NCBI GenBank assembly: GCA_009602725.1
Contig: WELB01000072.1
Span: forward strand, 43,934 to 64,842
DNA length: 20,909 nt
Source of the DNA: Spirogloea muscicola
Lineage: Eukaryota > Streptophyta > Zygnematophyceae > Spirogloeales > Spirogloeaceae
Direction: 5' to 3'
The notes beneath the pieces were generated by a model. That model worked only from the letters and a program-made list of their open reading frames with translations, was not told the DNA's origin and ran no database searches. This document shows, piece by piece, positions 9,941 to 20,400 of the stretch; position 1 is the first letter of the stretch, and each line of letters begins with the position of its first letter. A program made the translations under genes and the position numbers.

Positions 9941-10999
9941 CCAACATTCAACATGACCCACCTTTCTACAAAAAGCACATGTGGCTCCTGCGGTCTGGGG
10001 TGCAATGCAGTACAATCCTTTCTAAAGTGTCCAATTTTACCACAATACTAACTGAAAGTAACAGCAGGACGAGGTTTATGATGACCTTCTCGAATATCTG
10101 ATCTCTGAGATGCGTCGGGTAATGCTACATTGACAGTTGCCATACCTGAGGCTATTTATTCCAATGATAAGGATTCTGTAGTATCCTTGCCAAGGATATC
10201 TGAGCACCTGAGAAGCGTTCATTAAGGCTGCTTAAGGTGAAATCCTCAGACTCCTTGTCCAGCATCACCTGGTAGACATCCTCCAGGTCATAGTGAGGCT
10301 GATTCTGCTGCTGCCTGCGCATCATCAGAAGATGCTGAACAAGCCCCAGAGCTTTACCAGCTACCACACGTAAGAATTGCGCTGCTATAGCCTGTTGGCT
10401 GATGGTAGTCGTCGACATCTCTATGAACTTCAGATAGCGGAAATAACAGGCCATTATAGCTTCTTAAGCTTCACGGTTGAAACTGAAGAGTTCCTCTTTG
10501 CACCTTATCGTATTCTCAGGGAACTGCTTAGGAAACCGGCAGAACATCTCTGCCACAGGATCCTGTAGAAGTTGCGGACCTGCCAGCTTTTCTGCGCCAC
10601 TCGGGGGGGACTCAGCGACTGGTTTCCTCATGGTCAGAACCTCACCTCTCATCCTCCGATATATGTCTCCAGAATCACGAGTGGAATACTTTCCTAAGAG
10701 AGTGATCTTTGCTTCTCTGCCCACCTGACACCCCTGTAGGTCAAGTTGGCATAGCTCTGCAAGAAGATGGTCTTCAAAATCCCCATAGAGAACCACCACC
10801 CTGTGTACCTTAGTATTTTGGCAGGTATCCTGACGCCGTGCTAATCCTCCTCTGTACACGAGGAACTGACATGACAGGAACTACTGCACCCACAAAGGCT
10901 TCAGGTACCACAGGCGTAGAGATAGATCAGTGTCAACGAGCTCTGTAATACTAGAACCGTCCTGGTTGACGATTTTGCCTGACCTAAGTCGCATGCAAC
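9941..10999 (-). pseudogene. Decayed retroelement gag-like gene with zinc knuckles, copy 1
   Basis: Read on the minus strand, a gag-style beginning MRLRSGKIVNQDGSS starts at about 10999. Broken frames follow at 10859-10464 and 10454-10152, encoding DLEDVYQVMLDKESEDFTLSSLNERF among others. Then come two zinc-knuckle remnants. At about 10053-10012, YCGKIGHFRKDC keeps C, H and C, but the first cysteine is a serine and a stop codon lies beside it. At about 9979-9942, CAFCRKVGHVECWKK has CxxC and H but a shortened spacing to the last cysteine. CCHC knuckles are known from retrotransposon Gag proteins, where they bind RNA. Frameshifts and stops show that it is dead. I cannot tell whether it is of the Ty1/copia or Ty3/gypsy type, and I see no protease, reverse transcriptase or integrase. 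Confidence 0.6.
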
Positions 11000-11308
11000 A
11001 GCAGACGAAAAGAGGTCCAATATTTAAGCAGCAATCTGAACTACTGGCTACAACTACAAGCAACAGTTACACTAGCAGTCTTGCGCGAGAATCCAAGCAA
11101 AGTTCAAGCAGTCCCATGCGACAATGTCAAGCTCAAGAGCAGTACTACAGTCCGCTTGGCAAGTATAAGAGCGGTGAACTGTCTGAGTAGTGTGTACCCA
11201 GTATCTAGAGCTAAGCGTCTGGTGGCTACTGTAACGAAGTTACACAAGATGGAACATCTATGTCAAGGGAATGATAGCTGGAGGGGGTACTGAGGAGGCG
11301 AAGGACGG

Positions 11309-11351
11309 GCGCGCGATATTAGAGAAACCGCATCTCTAAATAATGGCGCGC
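11309..11351. repeat. Imperfect palindrome (possible hairpin) in the nested insertion
   Basis: The arms GCGCGCGATATTAGAGA (11309-11325) and TCTCTAAATAATGGCGCGC (11333-11351) are reverse complements with a two-base size difference and one or two mismatches. The loop is about 7 bases. No T-run follows, so it is not an obvious terminator. Confidence 0.7.
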
Positions 11352-11424
11352 GACGCTGATGAAGGAGCAGTATGGAATTCAGGAGCGCGACGGCGGCAAA
11401 GCCGGAATCTAGTGTTAGAACTCT

Positions 11425-11445
11425 ACTAGTATTAGTATTAGTATT
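11425..11445. repeat. TAGTAT tandem hexamer
   Basis: About three copies of a TAGTAT unit (CTAGTATTAGTATTAGTATT), inside the nested insertion. Confidence 0.75.
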
Positions 11446-12249
11446 CCGCGCGGGTCCCCGCAATCGGCGGCGGAAGGCGGCGGCCACGGGTGGATCTTCT
11501 GTGAGGGCTTAGCAAGTGGCCGGGCGCCTAATAATCCCATGAGGCCGGGGGCAGGGCCCCGAGAACCTCGATGGCTACTCAAGGAGAAGGGAAGGCTAGT
11601 CATGGGCTTTTCTCTTCCCCCCCCCAAACGCTTACGCTCGGCATTGTTCATATTTCAACATCTGGTTTGTTTTGACCCATTGCATAAGTTTGGCTCCGAC
11701 TCCTTTGCTTCGCGACACCAACGCCTCGTCCTTGGGCTTGACGATCCTCATTCTTTACAGCTACTGTCTACCGGTTCACTGGTGCGATGCAAACATACAA
11801 GTGTACCTTGAAATGCAGCAGTATGAAAGAGCATACACCCAAGCAAATATGCAGTACCTTGACCACAAGACGATCACTTGTGCAAGGTTAGTGAACGCCG
11901 ACCGATGATGATGCTACTAGGCCGGCCTCGATGCACAGCCTTAACAGATGCAAAGTGAGAACTCGTGCTCAAAACAGTGTGAAGCTTGCGACACGCAGCA
12001 AAATACTCAAGGCTCGAGTTCGCTTGGCAACTGAAAGTGCGTGATTTGCTCGGTACCATTCTCAGTACAAATGTAGCTTAGCGTCACTATCTACTAGATG
12101 TATAGTGTCCACTAGCACTATGCACGCGAGACCCTCAAAGAGTGGCCGCTATTCTAAGGTGTCCTTTTGTTTCTCCAGCTTGTCAGTTCTAGACACCTCA
12201 CCCTGAACAGTGTCGTTTGAATAACCCTTCTGCCCAACCAAATTCTTAA

Positions 12250-12764
12250 TCTCTAAGTTGAACAGGCATTTTATCCGGGATATTCTTCCAACATTGAGAT
12301 TCCAAGTGGCCAGTTCTGGAACCGTAACCGCAAGTTGCAACAGCAGATTGATGACGAGCAGCACAGTTCTTAGACATGTGTCCTATCTTACACAATCATT
12401 GACAGCTTACAAACAGCTTGAGGAACGTACTGGCCCTGTTGAGCACCATGCCCCTGAGGTACGTCAAAAAGTGCCACATGCGCTTTGGGATTTCCTGTGA
12501 AAGGCTTCTTGACATCAGATACTATAACCTTTTTATCGAATCTGGGTAAGGAACCTGAAGCTGCAGAAATACGATCATATAAGCTTCTTAAGGAGAAATC
12601 CTCAGACTCCTGCTCCGACATGATCTGATACACATCATCCAGGTCATAGTGCTGTTTGTTGAGCTGCGCAGCAGCAGCTCAACAATTTTGGGAAGGAACC
12701 TTAAGCAGCAGAAAAACGATCATTGAAGCTTCTTATGGTGAAATCCTCGGACTCTGCTCCACTT
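12250..12764 (-). pseudogene. Decayed retroelement gag-like fragment, copy 2
   Basis: The minus-strand frame at 12633-12388 encodes MYQIMSEQESEDFSLRSLYDRISAASGS, matching VYQVMLDKESEDFTLSSLNERFSG of copy 1. At about 12300-12260 the DNA matches the second zinc-knuckle region of copy 1 (AATGTTGGAAGAA, then ATGCCTGTTCAACT). The segment from about 12690 to 12764 is a further partial duplicate of the same gag stretch. Stops interrupt all frames. This copy has lost the gag start, and a rearranged junction lies next to it. Confidence 0.6.
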
Positions 12765-12849
12765 TGACCTGGATGATGTGTACCAGGTCATGGGCGGAGG
12801 AGTCTGAGGATTTCACCCAAGAAGCTTAGATGATCGCTTTTCTGCTGCT
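12704..12849. repeat. Large inverted repeat made of gag-like sequence
   Basis: The arms 12704-12760 and 12796-12849 are close to 90% reverse complements by eye (AGCAGCAGAAAA-CGATCAT and AGCTTCTT-GGTGAAATCCTC in both). The loop holds a second palindrome, TGACCTGG (12765-12772) with CCAGGTCA (12783-12790). Both arms match the gag-like stretch around 12550-12650, so this is a head-to-head junction of two pieces of one element. Confidence 0.8.
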
Positions 12850-13155
12850 AGTGTTAGAGCGCTGGTGCACTGTCTACTGAGTAGTTTGTATCCAGTATTC
12901 AGAACTAAGTGACTCGTGGCCACTGTCTGCCGGTCCAATGGTGCGATGCAAGCATGCAAGTGTGAGCAATATGAAAGGGCAGACAAGCAAGTATGCAGTA
13001 CCTTGCTCACAAGACGATAACTTGTGCAAAGTTAGTAAGCGCCGATTAGTGATGATGCTGCTAGGCCTCAATGCACAGCCTTAACTGACGCGATCTGTGA
13101 AGTAGAGCTCAAAAGTAGTGTGAAGCTTGCCATCCGCAGCACAATAGGTAAGGCT
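12850..13155 (-). repeat. LTR-like repeat, copy 2
   Basis: About 305 bases in direct orientation to copy 1, uninterrupted, with many substitutions and small indels. It also lies immediately upstream, in minus-strand order, of a gag-like fragment. It gives the empty-site sequence that reveals the insertion in copy 1. Confidence 0.65.
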
Positions 13156-13216
13156 GCTCACCGCAGAATCACCGCGACTTCTCGCAGTCGCACAGCAGGT
13201 CCGAGCGAAGGTTTAC

Positions 13217-13375
13217 TAGCTGCTGCGGCTCTTGCCCGAGGCTCTACGCTTCTGTGGCGCGGCGTTGGCGCAGGCGCGGCTCGCGGCAAGAGAGGGTGAG
13301 ACACGCGAGGCGGGCAGCGGCCGCTCGCCCGACTTGGGCCTGGCGCGGCGAGGTCCCAGCACTGCCTGACAGGCC
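13217..13375 (-). other. GC-rich open segment, possible terminal exon or gene fragment
   Basis: The composition changes sharply here to the GC-rich style of the exons in this window. On the minus strand a CTGTCAG acceptor-like site precedes a 52-codon frame ending APQKRRASGKSRSS and a TAG. The plus strand is also open, so coding is unproven and no family is recognisable. Confidence 0.2.
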
Positions 13376-13648
13376 AAGTTTTACCGTTGGTACGCTGGTT
13401 GGCTAAGCTGGATGGCCGGCCTTCGTGGGACCTTCGCCCATTCTTTCTTGGAGCCGGCCCTTTCCGTTGTCCATTTTCCCAGCTCTACACAGTGCTCCAA
13501 TTTGTTCTGACGTAACAGCAATATCTTGAGCAATAAGATGTGCACTCTGATATAGGTTATTCATTTGTATAGGATAGAGAGAAGTTAATGTGCACGTATT
13601 GCTTGAATTTCTAAGAATGGGACAGTGGCTGAGAGGCGCCAGCCCATG

Positions 13649-13695
13649 AAGAAAGACTCTTCCAGAAGCGGGCGATGGCTGTATTTGGCCAGCCC
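13649..13695. repeat. Interspersed repeat B, copy 2
   Basis: It starts with the same 17-base block AAGAAAGACTCTTCCAG and continues to GGCCAGCCCAGAG. It has the same orientation as the copy at 9164 and lies about 4.5 kb away, so the repeat family brackets the retroelement remnants. Confidence 0.65.
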
Positions 13696-14314
13696 AGAGA
13701 AAAAAAGGAACAAACTTTCCGCTATAGAAGGCTGCGACTCAATTGGCCACTTGGTGCTCAAGTCAATATCCTCTGTTGAGCGCAAGCCCAAGGCCTGATA
13801 CTCGTGCAAACAGCAGCAACCAAGAAGGCGCCCTTGCTCACCTTAGCAGAGTGCCGAACGACAGCGAGATTCGCTTCTAGTGGCAGCTGAAGGTCGGACA
13901 GAGGAAGTGCAGAAGTGGTTAGGTGGAGGCCAGGTGCGCAATGAGGGGACGCATCGTGCACACGCTGTTGGAGGCCTCGAGCTAGCACCATGGAGATGCT
14001 GGACGTCTAGCGGCTCAAGTAACTTGCAGTGACTGCATGTCCATATGGAGTTCGTCTGGGCAGATTTCCGCCTGCGAGCAGCAGCGGTCTGGCTCATGCC
14101 ACTTGTGGCATCAGCGCAGAGGCCGCTCCAGTTGCTCTAAAAAAGGGGGGGACGATCACGAGCTCCAAGTTGCAACAATGGTGCTTTAAGACTTAGACCG
14201 AGTCTGAGAAGCAGCCTGCGGCAATCACTTATGACCAGCGCACATGCTGGCATTGGACAGCTTGGCCGTAAGCACTGAGCATCAAAAACTGGCTCAAACA
14301 TGTGGCCAGATTAA

Positions 14315-14319
14315 TTACA
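14315..14319 (-). promoter_or_regulatory. Candidate TGTAA polyadenylation signal
   Basis: TGTAA on the minus strand, about 150 bases past the stop codon of the 5-phosphatase gene. TGTAA is the usual polyadenylation signal in chlorophyte algae. A five-base match is weak evidence on its own. Confidence 0.35.
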
Positions 14320-14469
14320 TCTCGAATGCGAGGCTGGGTGAAGGCAGCCTTGGGCGCCAGCTACAACTATGTACCTGGAGGAGGCAGCGATGCCCTTTCT
14401 GAGATGCAAGGCGCTGGCTAAGAGTATTGGTGCCTCAGACTGTAGCAGTGAGCTGATGCGCTGGCAGCA

Positions 14470-17400
14470 TCAGTCCCACTGCAAAAGATCCGGCAAGGGA
14501 GGCGGGCTGCGCTCCTGCGGCAAGGGTTGAGGCTTTGAGGGCTGCTCTTCTCCCTCCTCGTCGCCGCTCAAGTGCACCTTCCGGTGCTCCCACGCCGGCT
14601 GCCCTTGGTCCTGCAGCTCAGCCGCGTCCTCCTGCTGCTCGTAGCCAGCCAGCCGCTTGACTGACCCCCCATGGCAGACGCACAGTCGGTGCTCTGAGCT
14701 GCTGGCAGAGAAAGGCCCGCGCACCGTGACAACCAGCACCACTGCTTTGTCCCGCTGGCTCTCCGTCCATGAGTTGCCCCGGGGGCTGTCGCCGTCGCTG
14801 CTTTGCCCAGAGCAGCACGTTATCTGCACCACCGCCGCCTCCTTGGGAAGAAGCATGCCTGAGGCCGGATAGACCTGTTGCCAAACACAACACTCGAAGC
14901 AGAACAAGTCATGCACGTGACTAAAAGGTAGTGACAAGGGGCCATGGGCCTCCTGACGACCAGAGAATACACAACGTATTGATCCAGTGATACTATGCTC
15001 CAAAGATGCAGTCAGACTGCAGAAGCATGCGACAAAGAGGATCCAGATGCTAATGGCTTGTCGTGGGTCGCAGTACCTGCAGCCAGTTCGGAAGACCACC
15101 GCCCGCCTTGGGCCCCTTTGCGGCGCTGAGGACTCCATGGTCCTCATTTCCACACTGGCAACTGGTGGGGGTTGGATCACCATCGCTGCAGATCTCAAAT
15201 ATAGCACAATCGCTCGGGCTGGTGTTGGCAATCATCACGCGGCTTGGCGACCCTCCAGAGAGCAACAGCCTCCTGCAGCTCACTGTCGCGGAAGGCACCA
15301 GTTCCGCCTGCTGAAGCGCTCCCACTACCTGCACGAAGGTCAATGTGTTCTACTTTCAATGTGGTGTCCATATCATAGAATACAATCGAATGAGTGCTTG
15401 GTTTCTGCTTGTTGACATGGTAACAAGACTTAATGCAGGTGTGTGCCCATGAGTATGTTTCACAGGATAAGCTTAGCCAGCAGACTGTGTGAGGGCATGG
15501 CGCTTGTTGGAGAGGGCCTGTCACCATGGGGTCCGTGCGCAGCACGTTGCCATATTGCTCCCGCTGTGCCGCGTCGTCAACCACGGCCATCTCGACATCA
15601 AGCAAGCAGAAGACAGGCTTGTGATCGCTGTCTATGACGCCCATGCACGCATCGTACCTGTCAGCAATATACATACTCACGTGAGAGTCTGCTATGACTC
15701 AACACTCATATACTCTTTGATGCCCTAGCCACGGACAAAGGCGCACCTATCCTTCATGCCAGTAAGCAGGAACTACTTTACCAACACATTGCGCAATTTC
15801 AAAGAGCTCTTCTGCTTTCACAATCTCACAGTCTCAAACAATATGCTCGCCCCGAGCAACTGTTGGCTGTGCTTGCAGTATCGACTATCACAGCTGGTAA
15901 ACACAGCTGAAATGATGGGGACACAAGCACACCTGAGGACATTGGCATGTATTGGGTGGCACAGAGCTGCTGCAAGTGTGTCCTGGGGGGCTTGCGCTGA
16001 GTCGCGAAACAGGACCCTGTCGCAGTAGGCAGGTATCCTCCTCTTTTCACTGGAATCATAACCTGAAGAGGACAGTGACATAAGTATAAGCTCAACTGAT
16101 GTCATGCAGTATAAGTGCAACTTGCATGAAAATTTGCATACCCAAGTTTACCACATGTTCCTATGAAGCTTGCAACAGTAGTAGTACACGCTGGCTTCAC
16201 GCTACCTGCATGGTGCAGGTGATAAGGAAGTCCTCACTTAATGGATCATTGGAGCCTTTATCAAATTTGTAGGTCGGAGGGAACGTGATGGCGGCCTCGT
16301 GCAAGCCAAGAAATGTCCTGCCTGCAGCTTTCTCCAGCCGCAGCTGGTCATTGGCCTGGAGCGTCGCCAGGTCCCCATCATTGATAGCCCCAACAACATC
16401 CTCGTACGTCAGGTTGGCAATGCGGTAGTTAAAATCGCCCATCCACAGGAGCAGATCAGCATCCGCAAGGTCTGGCAGGATGTTGCTATCTGGAAGCCCA
16501 TCGTCAATGATCTGCAGTGGTCAAGCTTGTTAGTCAACCTATCGGGCCACATCTCAACACACACACACAACGGCCTCCTGATCAAGACCACATTTAAATC
16601 ATATCAGCAACATTAGGCATTGCACAACAACCAGCGGGCACGTCCGTACTCACTTCTGAAATCCTGCAGATGAGGCTAAGTACCACTTATCCCTAACTGT
16701 TGCAGTCATACTACGTTTCTGGGTCACAGCAGTCAATCACGTCACATCGCCTCTGTTAGACTAACCTCTGCTAGCGCTGACTCTCCATCCACCTCCGAGT
16801 CATCCCCATCTGTGACTGGCTGCACCGCTTGCGCACGCGATCGGGCAAACTTTCGAAAGCCCTTCACGCTCGACGACACGCCAGCTGTGCCAGAAAGACA
16901 AAGCAGCCCATCAAACAAGGACTGAAAGTGATTGAGTGAAGCACATATGTAAGTCTGTGCCTCCTTTTGCTGCTTGTAGATTGCCTGCATGACGTAAGTT
17001 CTTTGGACTACCAGTCATCTGCTCACCTGCCGCTGCCGTTGCCACACTCGTCGCCGCAGTGCCCACAGTGCCCAGGACCCTGCCAAACACTAAGTTGTGA
17101 TAGCTGTGCCTGAAGTCCTGGTTCCGCTTGTCAACGGCCTCCTGGTGAGCTGCCAGGTGGCTGTTGACGAAGCAAAGCACTCTCCTGTCAATCAGCATCC
17201 GCACGCCCACTGAGCCCTGGACGCACAACCAACCTCTCACTCTCAAATAAGCTTGTTCTTACCATCACATTGCCATATGCCACTCTGCACAGCTGCTGCT
17301 CAAATACGGAGTGAGGAAGGAGGGGCTGTGCGCAGCTTGATGAGGCTAGAACTACTAAAGGTCACAAGACTCATAGATGCAGGACTTCAAGGGAGAGTCT

Positions 17401-20400
17401 GGTAGCATCCTGTTATCTTATGAAGTCATCATGCATGACGGCTTGCTATGCTGGAGGCACCTTGTTGCCCAGGGCCCGGCCAAATCCACAGGCGACTGCA
17501 CCCACTTCCACTTGGCCAACTGAGGGCAGCAGCCTCCTCTTGACCCTGTCAAGTACTGAGTGCGGATGTCAACAAGAACACAAAGCAAGAGCTCACAGTA
17601 CAGGGGCAAGGTGCGACGCTGTCAATACCTGCTGATGAATATTTGACTGCATTGATCTAGCCAGGTGCCACGCATAGTAGCATACACTGCTGCCTTCCAG
17701 GTGGGAAACACAAAGGACCCAGACGAGAGTGGCGCAACCGCACCAGACACCAATAAGCATGCCAGCGAGCTGTCGCGACACCAGCCGCTCGTGCTTGCGG
17801 AGGGTGGCCGAGATGTTGGCCAGCCACCAGGCTGCATTGGCGCTGCCCTTCTCCTGCAGCCCCATGCCCACCTGCAGGAGGACAAAAGGTCAGATTCGAT
17901 CAGAATTGTATGCATGGTTTCACATTAAGGCAACAGCTCAACATGCTCTTGCCACTGTGATAACCACAGTTGGTGTCTGACATCTGTAGTCTCTTGAGTT
18001 GGTACGTGGGGTTCTGTTTTCTGTGATCACCGACTTACGGATTCCTTGGCTGCTGCCACGGCTATGGACCCAGCCCCAACTTCAATCTCCTGCAACCCAA
18101 TGACGACTAAGCTTGCCTTGTCCACCTCCGCACAACTCAGCCACATCTGGAAGGCGTCCATGCTGGGCCGCCCTTCACCAACGTTCCAGGTGGTGCACAG
18201 TATCTGCAGGTCTCGGAATCGGGTGTAGAGCTCAGAGCGCGTGGACATTGCAGCCCGTAGGTCCATGTCCACCGGCGAGGGCGAGAGGGAGAGCCAGGCA
18301 CGAATGCCGCCATGCGAGGCCAGCGAGACAATATAACCCCCGCAGGCTGCCAGCTGGCTGATGCTCTTGCTGTGGGCCTCCCAGCCACCAAGCTTCTTCG
18401 CACTCTTGCAGCTGACAACGATGATCTTGCCGTCCTTGTAACCAACCCAGACACGCGTGCCGACAACGCAAAGGCTGCGAATGGCCACTGCACTGTGTGG
18501 CATAGCCTCCAGCAGGCGGCTGCCATGCCGGTCCCACTGGACAAGGAAGCCCCTACCAAAGCCGCCCCACACCGTGCCGTCTGGCGCTGCGGCGAGTGCC
18601 CCGAGCTTCCCCCAACCAAGTCTTCCACCACCATCCTCGCCAATCGCCCTGCTCTCGCCAGTGGCGGCGCGCCGCACAGCGCCCAGGCTCTTCTGCCAGA
18701 AGCCCCACGGCTCCTTCCTGGCACCGCCCTCGCGCCCTCCCTTGTCCTTGCGCTCCTTGCTGAACTTCACCTTCATGTACCCGCGGCTGAGATCGTCAAG
18801 CACGGGTGTTTCGCGCTCCTCAGTGGGCGACGATGCCACGGGCTCGCGCTCAGTCCATGTTGGTGACACCCCGCCAAACTCGTGCTGGGCATTGGGGCCG
18901 ATGATTCTGAGCAAGTCGCGCGTCTGGGCATCCCTGGACCGTCGAGTTCGACATGCAACTTAAATACTGGGAGATACAGAAGACAATGTTAGACATCGAA
19001 GATTCATGGAGCCAGAGCCAGAGGAAGAAACAATGCACATGTCTCATTTGTCCATGCAAATGCCCCTCGTTGCGCTCACCAGATTGCGATGCAATGGAAA
19101 CCGCCGCTCCAGACGCGGCCGTTGGCGCGATCAGCAACCAGAAATCTCACATCCGAGTGGACGAGGCCGGACGAGTTGCTGCCAAGGGCCACCTGGCCCC
19201 GTACATCCTGACCAGCCTGAGCCAGGAACGAGGCCGCTGATGAGTCGCCGCGAGCCGCTGTCTTAAGAGCACGGCTCGCAAACTCCCAGGGCCACGCACG
19301 GATGCTCCCATGCTCCGAGCCGGTCCATAGCTCCCCTGCTCTTCAACCGAGCGGCCATTGCATAAGGCCACTGCCAGAGTGGGAGTCACAAATGCACAGG
19401 GTGTCAAGGGAAGAGCCCCTGAACAACAGCTGGAGTAATACTTGACCACAGTCGCATAGCAATGGCACGACTGACTCAATGCAATGCATCACCAGCAGCA
19501 AGCCCAAGTGACAGGCAGGACATCCCTCTCACCATAAGGGGTTACTGTGATGGCCGTCACTGCCGACTTGTGCGCCTGCCAGACAAGGAGTGCGACTGCC
19601 ACCTCCTGCTTGTTCCTACCTGGCTCTGCGCTCACATCCAGCGGCCACGCCCGTGCGCGGCCGTCTCCATCACCACCCCAGACAATTTGCTGGGCTGTGT
19701 CCACAGCGAGGCAGGTCACGCTCGGCCCGTGGACAGGCACGAATGCGCAGGCGGCAGAGCCATCCTCCGACGGCGGGTTGCCATCACTCTGGGCGCCCTT
19801 GCCGATTGCCCCCCCCAAGTCCCACACTGGCAGCCCGGCGGGCGTGGCACCCCAGACTGCCGTCTTGGAGCAGGCAATGTGCATCACGCGCTGCTCCGAC
19901 TGCAGCGTGCCCTCCAAAGGGTGTGGCCGGATCTCCAGGGGCACCGGTCGTGCGGGATGCACAGGGTGACGCACAGGGCCGCTATACTCAGTCGTTGCTG
20001 GACTGTCGCCGCTGGCGGAAGGCAAGGAGCTGCTGACGCTGCCAGTGCCAGCCCCAGCGCCGCCATACCCAGCCCTCGGCAACTGCCTCAGGCCCTGCCT
20101 CGTCGTGTCTGGGGACGACCCGTACCGCGGCGAAGTCTGCCCCGCCGCCTCGAAGGCCGCCCCGGCCTCCGAGCGAGCTCCATTCGGCAAGAATTCATCT
20201 GACGTGCTCCTGCGGCGGCCTTGGTTGATCTGCCGCGGCGGCCCAGGTGGCAGAGACGGCGATTCGACCTGCGGAGGCTGCTGCCGGAAGAAGGAGAAGT
20301 CGAGGTCGTCCTCATTGTTGAACGCAGCAGCTTTCAGCGGGCTCGCAGGCAGGCTGTGGTCGCCGCCACCCTCGCTGCTGACGCTGTGAGCCCGGCTGGA

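Larger units (their letters stand above)
11233..11759. mobile_element. Nested insertion of about 527 bp with 8-bp flanking duplication
   Basis: This segment is absent from the sister repeat at 12850-13155 and sits between two copies of GCTACTGT (11225-11232 and 11760-11767). The sister repeat has a single equivalent, GCCACTGT. That is the pattern of a target site duplication. Eight bases is typical of hAT and P DNA transposons but not exclusive to them. The ends show no clear terminal inverted repeat and no transposase is encoded, so it may be a nonautonomous element or a captured fragment. It is more GC-rich in its middle than its surroundings and contains an inverted repeat and a hexamer tandem. 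Confidence 0.6.
11163..12022 (-). repeat. LTR-like repeat, copy 1, split by a nested insertion
   Basis: The two pieces 11163-11232 and 11760-12022 align collinearly with 12850-13155. Shared blocks include GAGTAGTGTGTACCCAGTAT, GGTGCGATGCAA-CAT-CAAGTGT, ATATGCAGTACCTTG and GATGATGCTACTAGGCC. In minus-strand order this repeat precedes the gag-like region, as a 5' LTR would. The terminal TG...CA and a primer-binding site could not be fixed, so LTR is an inference from position. Confidence 0.6.
13376..14469. other. Intergenic region downstream of the 5-phosphatase gene
   Basis: Apart from repeat B and the 3' UTR of the 5-phosphatase gene, I recognise nothing here. Minus-strand open frames at 13809-13585, 13991-13758 and 14097-13843 overlap and show no motif. 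A possible algal polyadenylation signal lies at 14315-14319. Confidence 0.5.

Noticed and set aside
11163-13155. A complete LTR retrotransposon with two LTRs bounding its coding region
   Set aside because: Both LTR-like copies lie on the same side of their gag-like remnants, and no pol genes are present. They are two broken copies rather than one intact element.
18312-18866. A 184-codon plus-strand frame
   Set aside because: It is antisense to the WD40 part of the 5-phosphatase, where the minus-strand frame matches the family in conserved order.
19462-20202. A 246-codon plus-strand frame
   Set aside because: It is antisense to exon 1 of the 5-phosphatase, with arbitrary composition and no motif.
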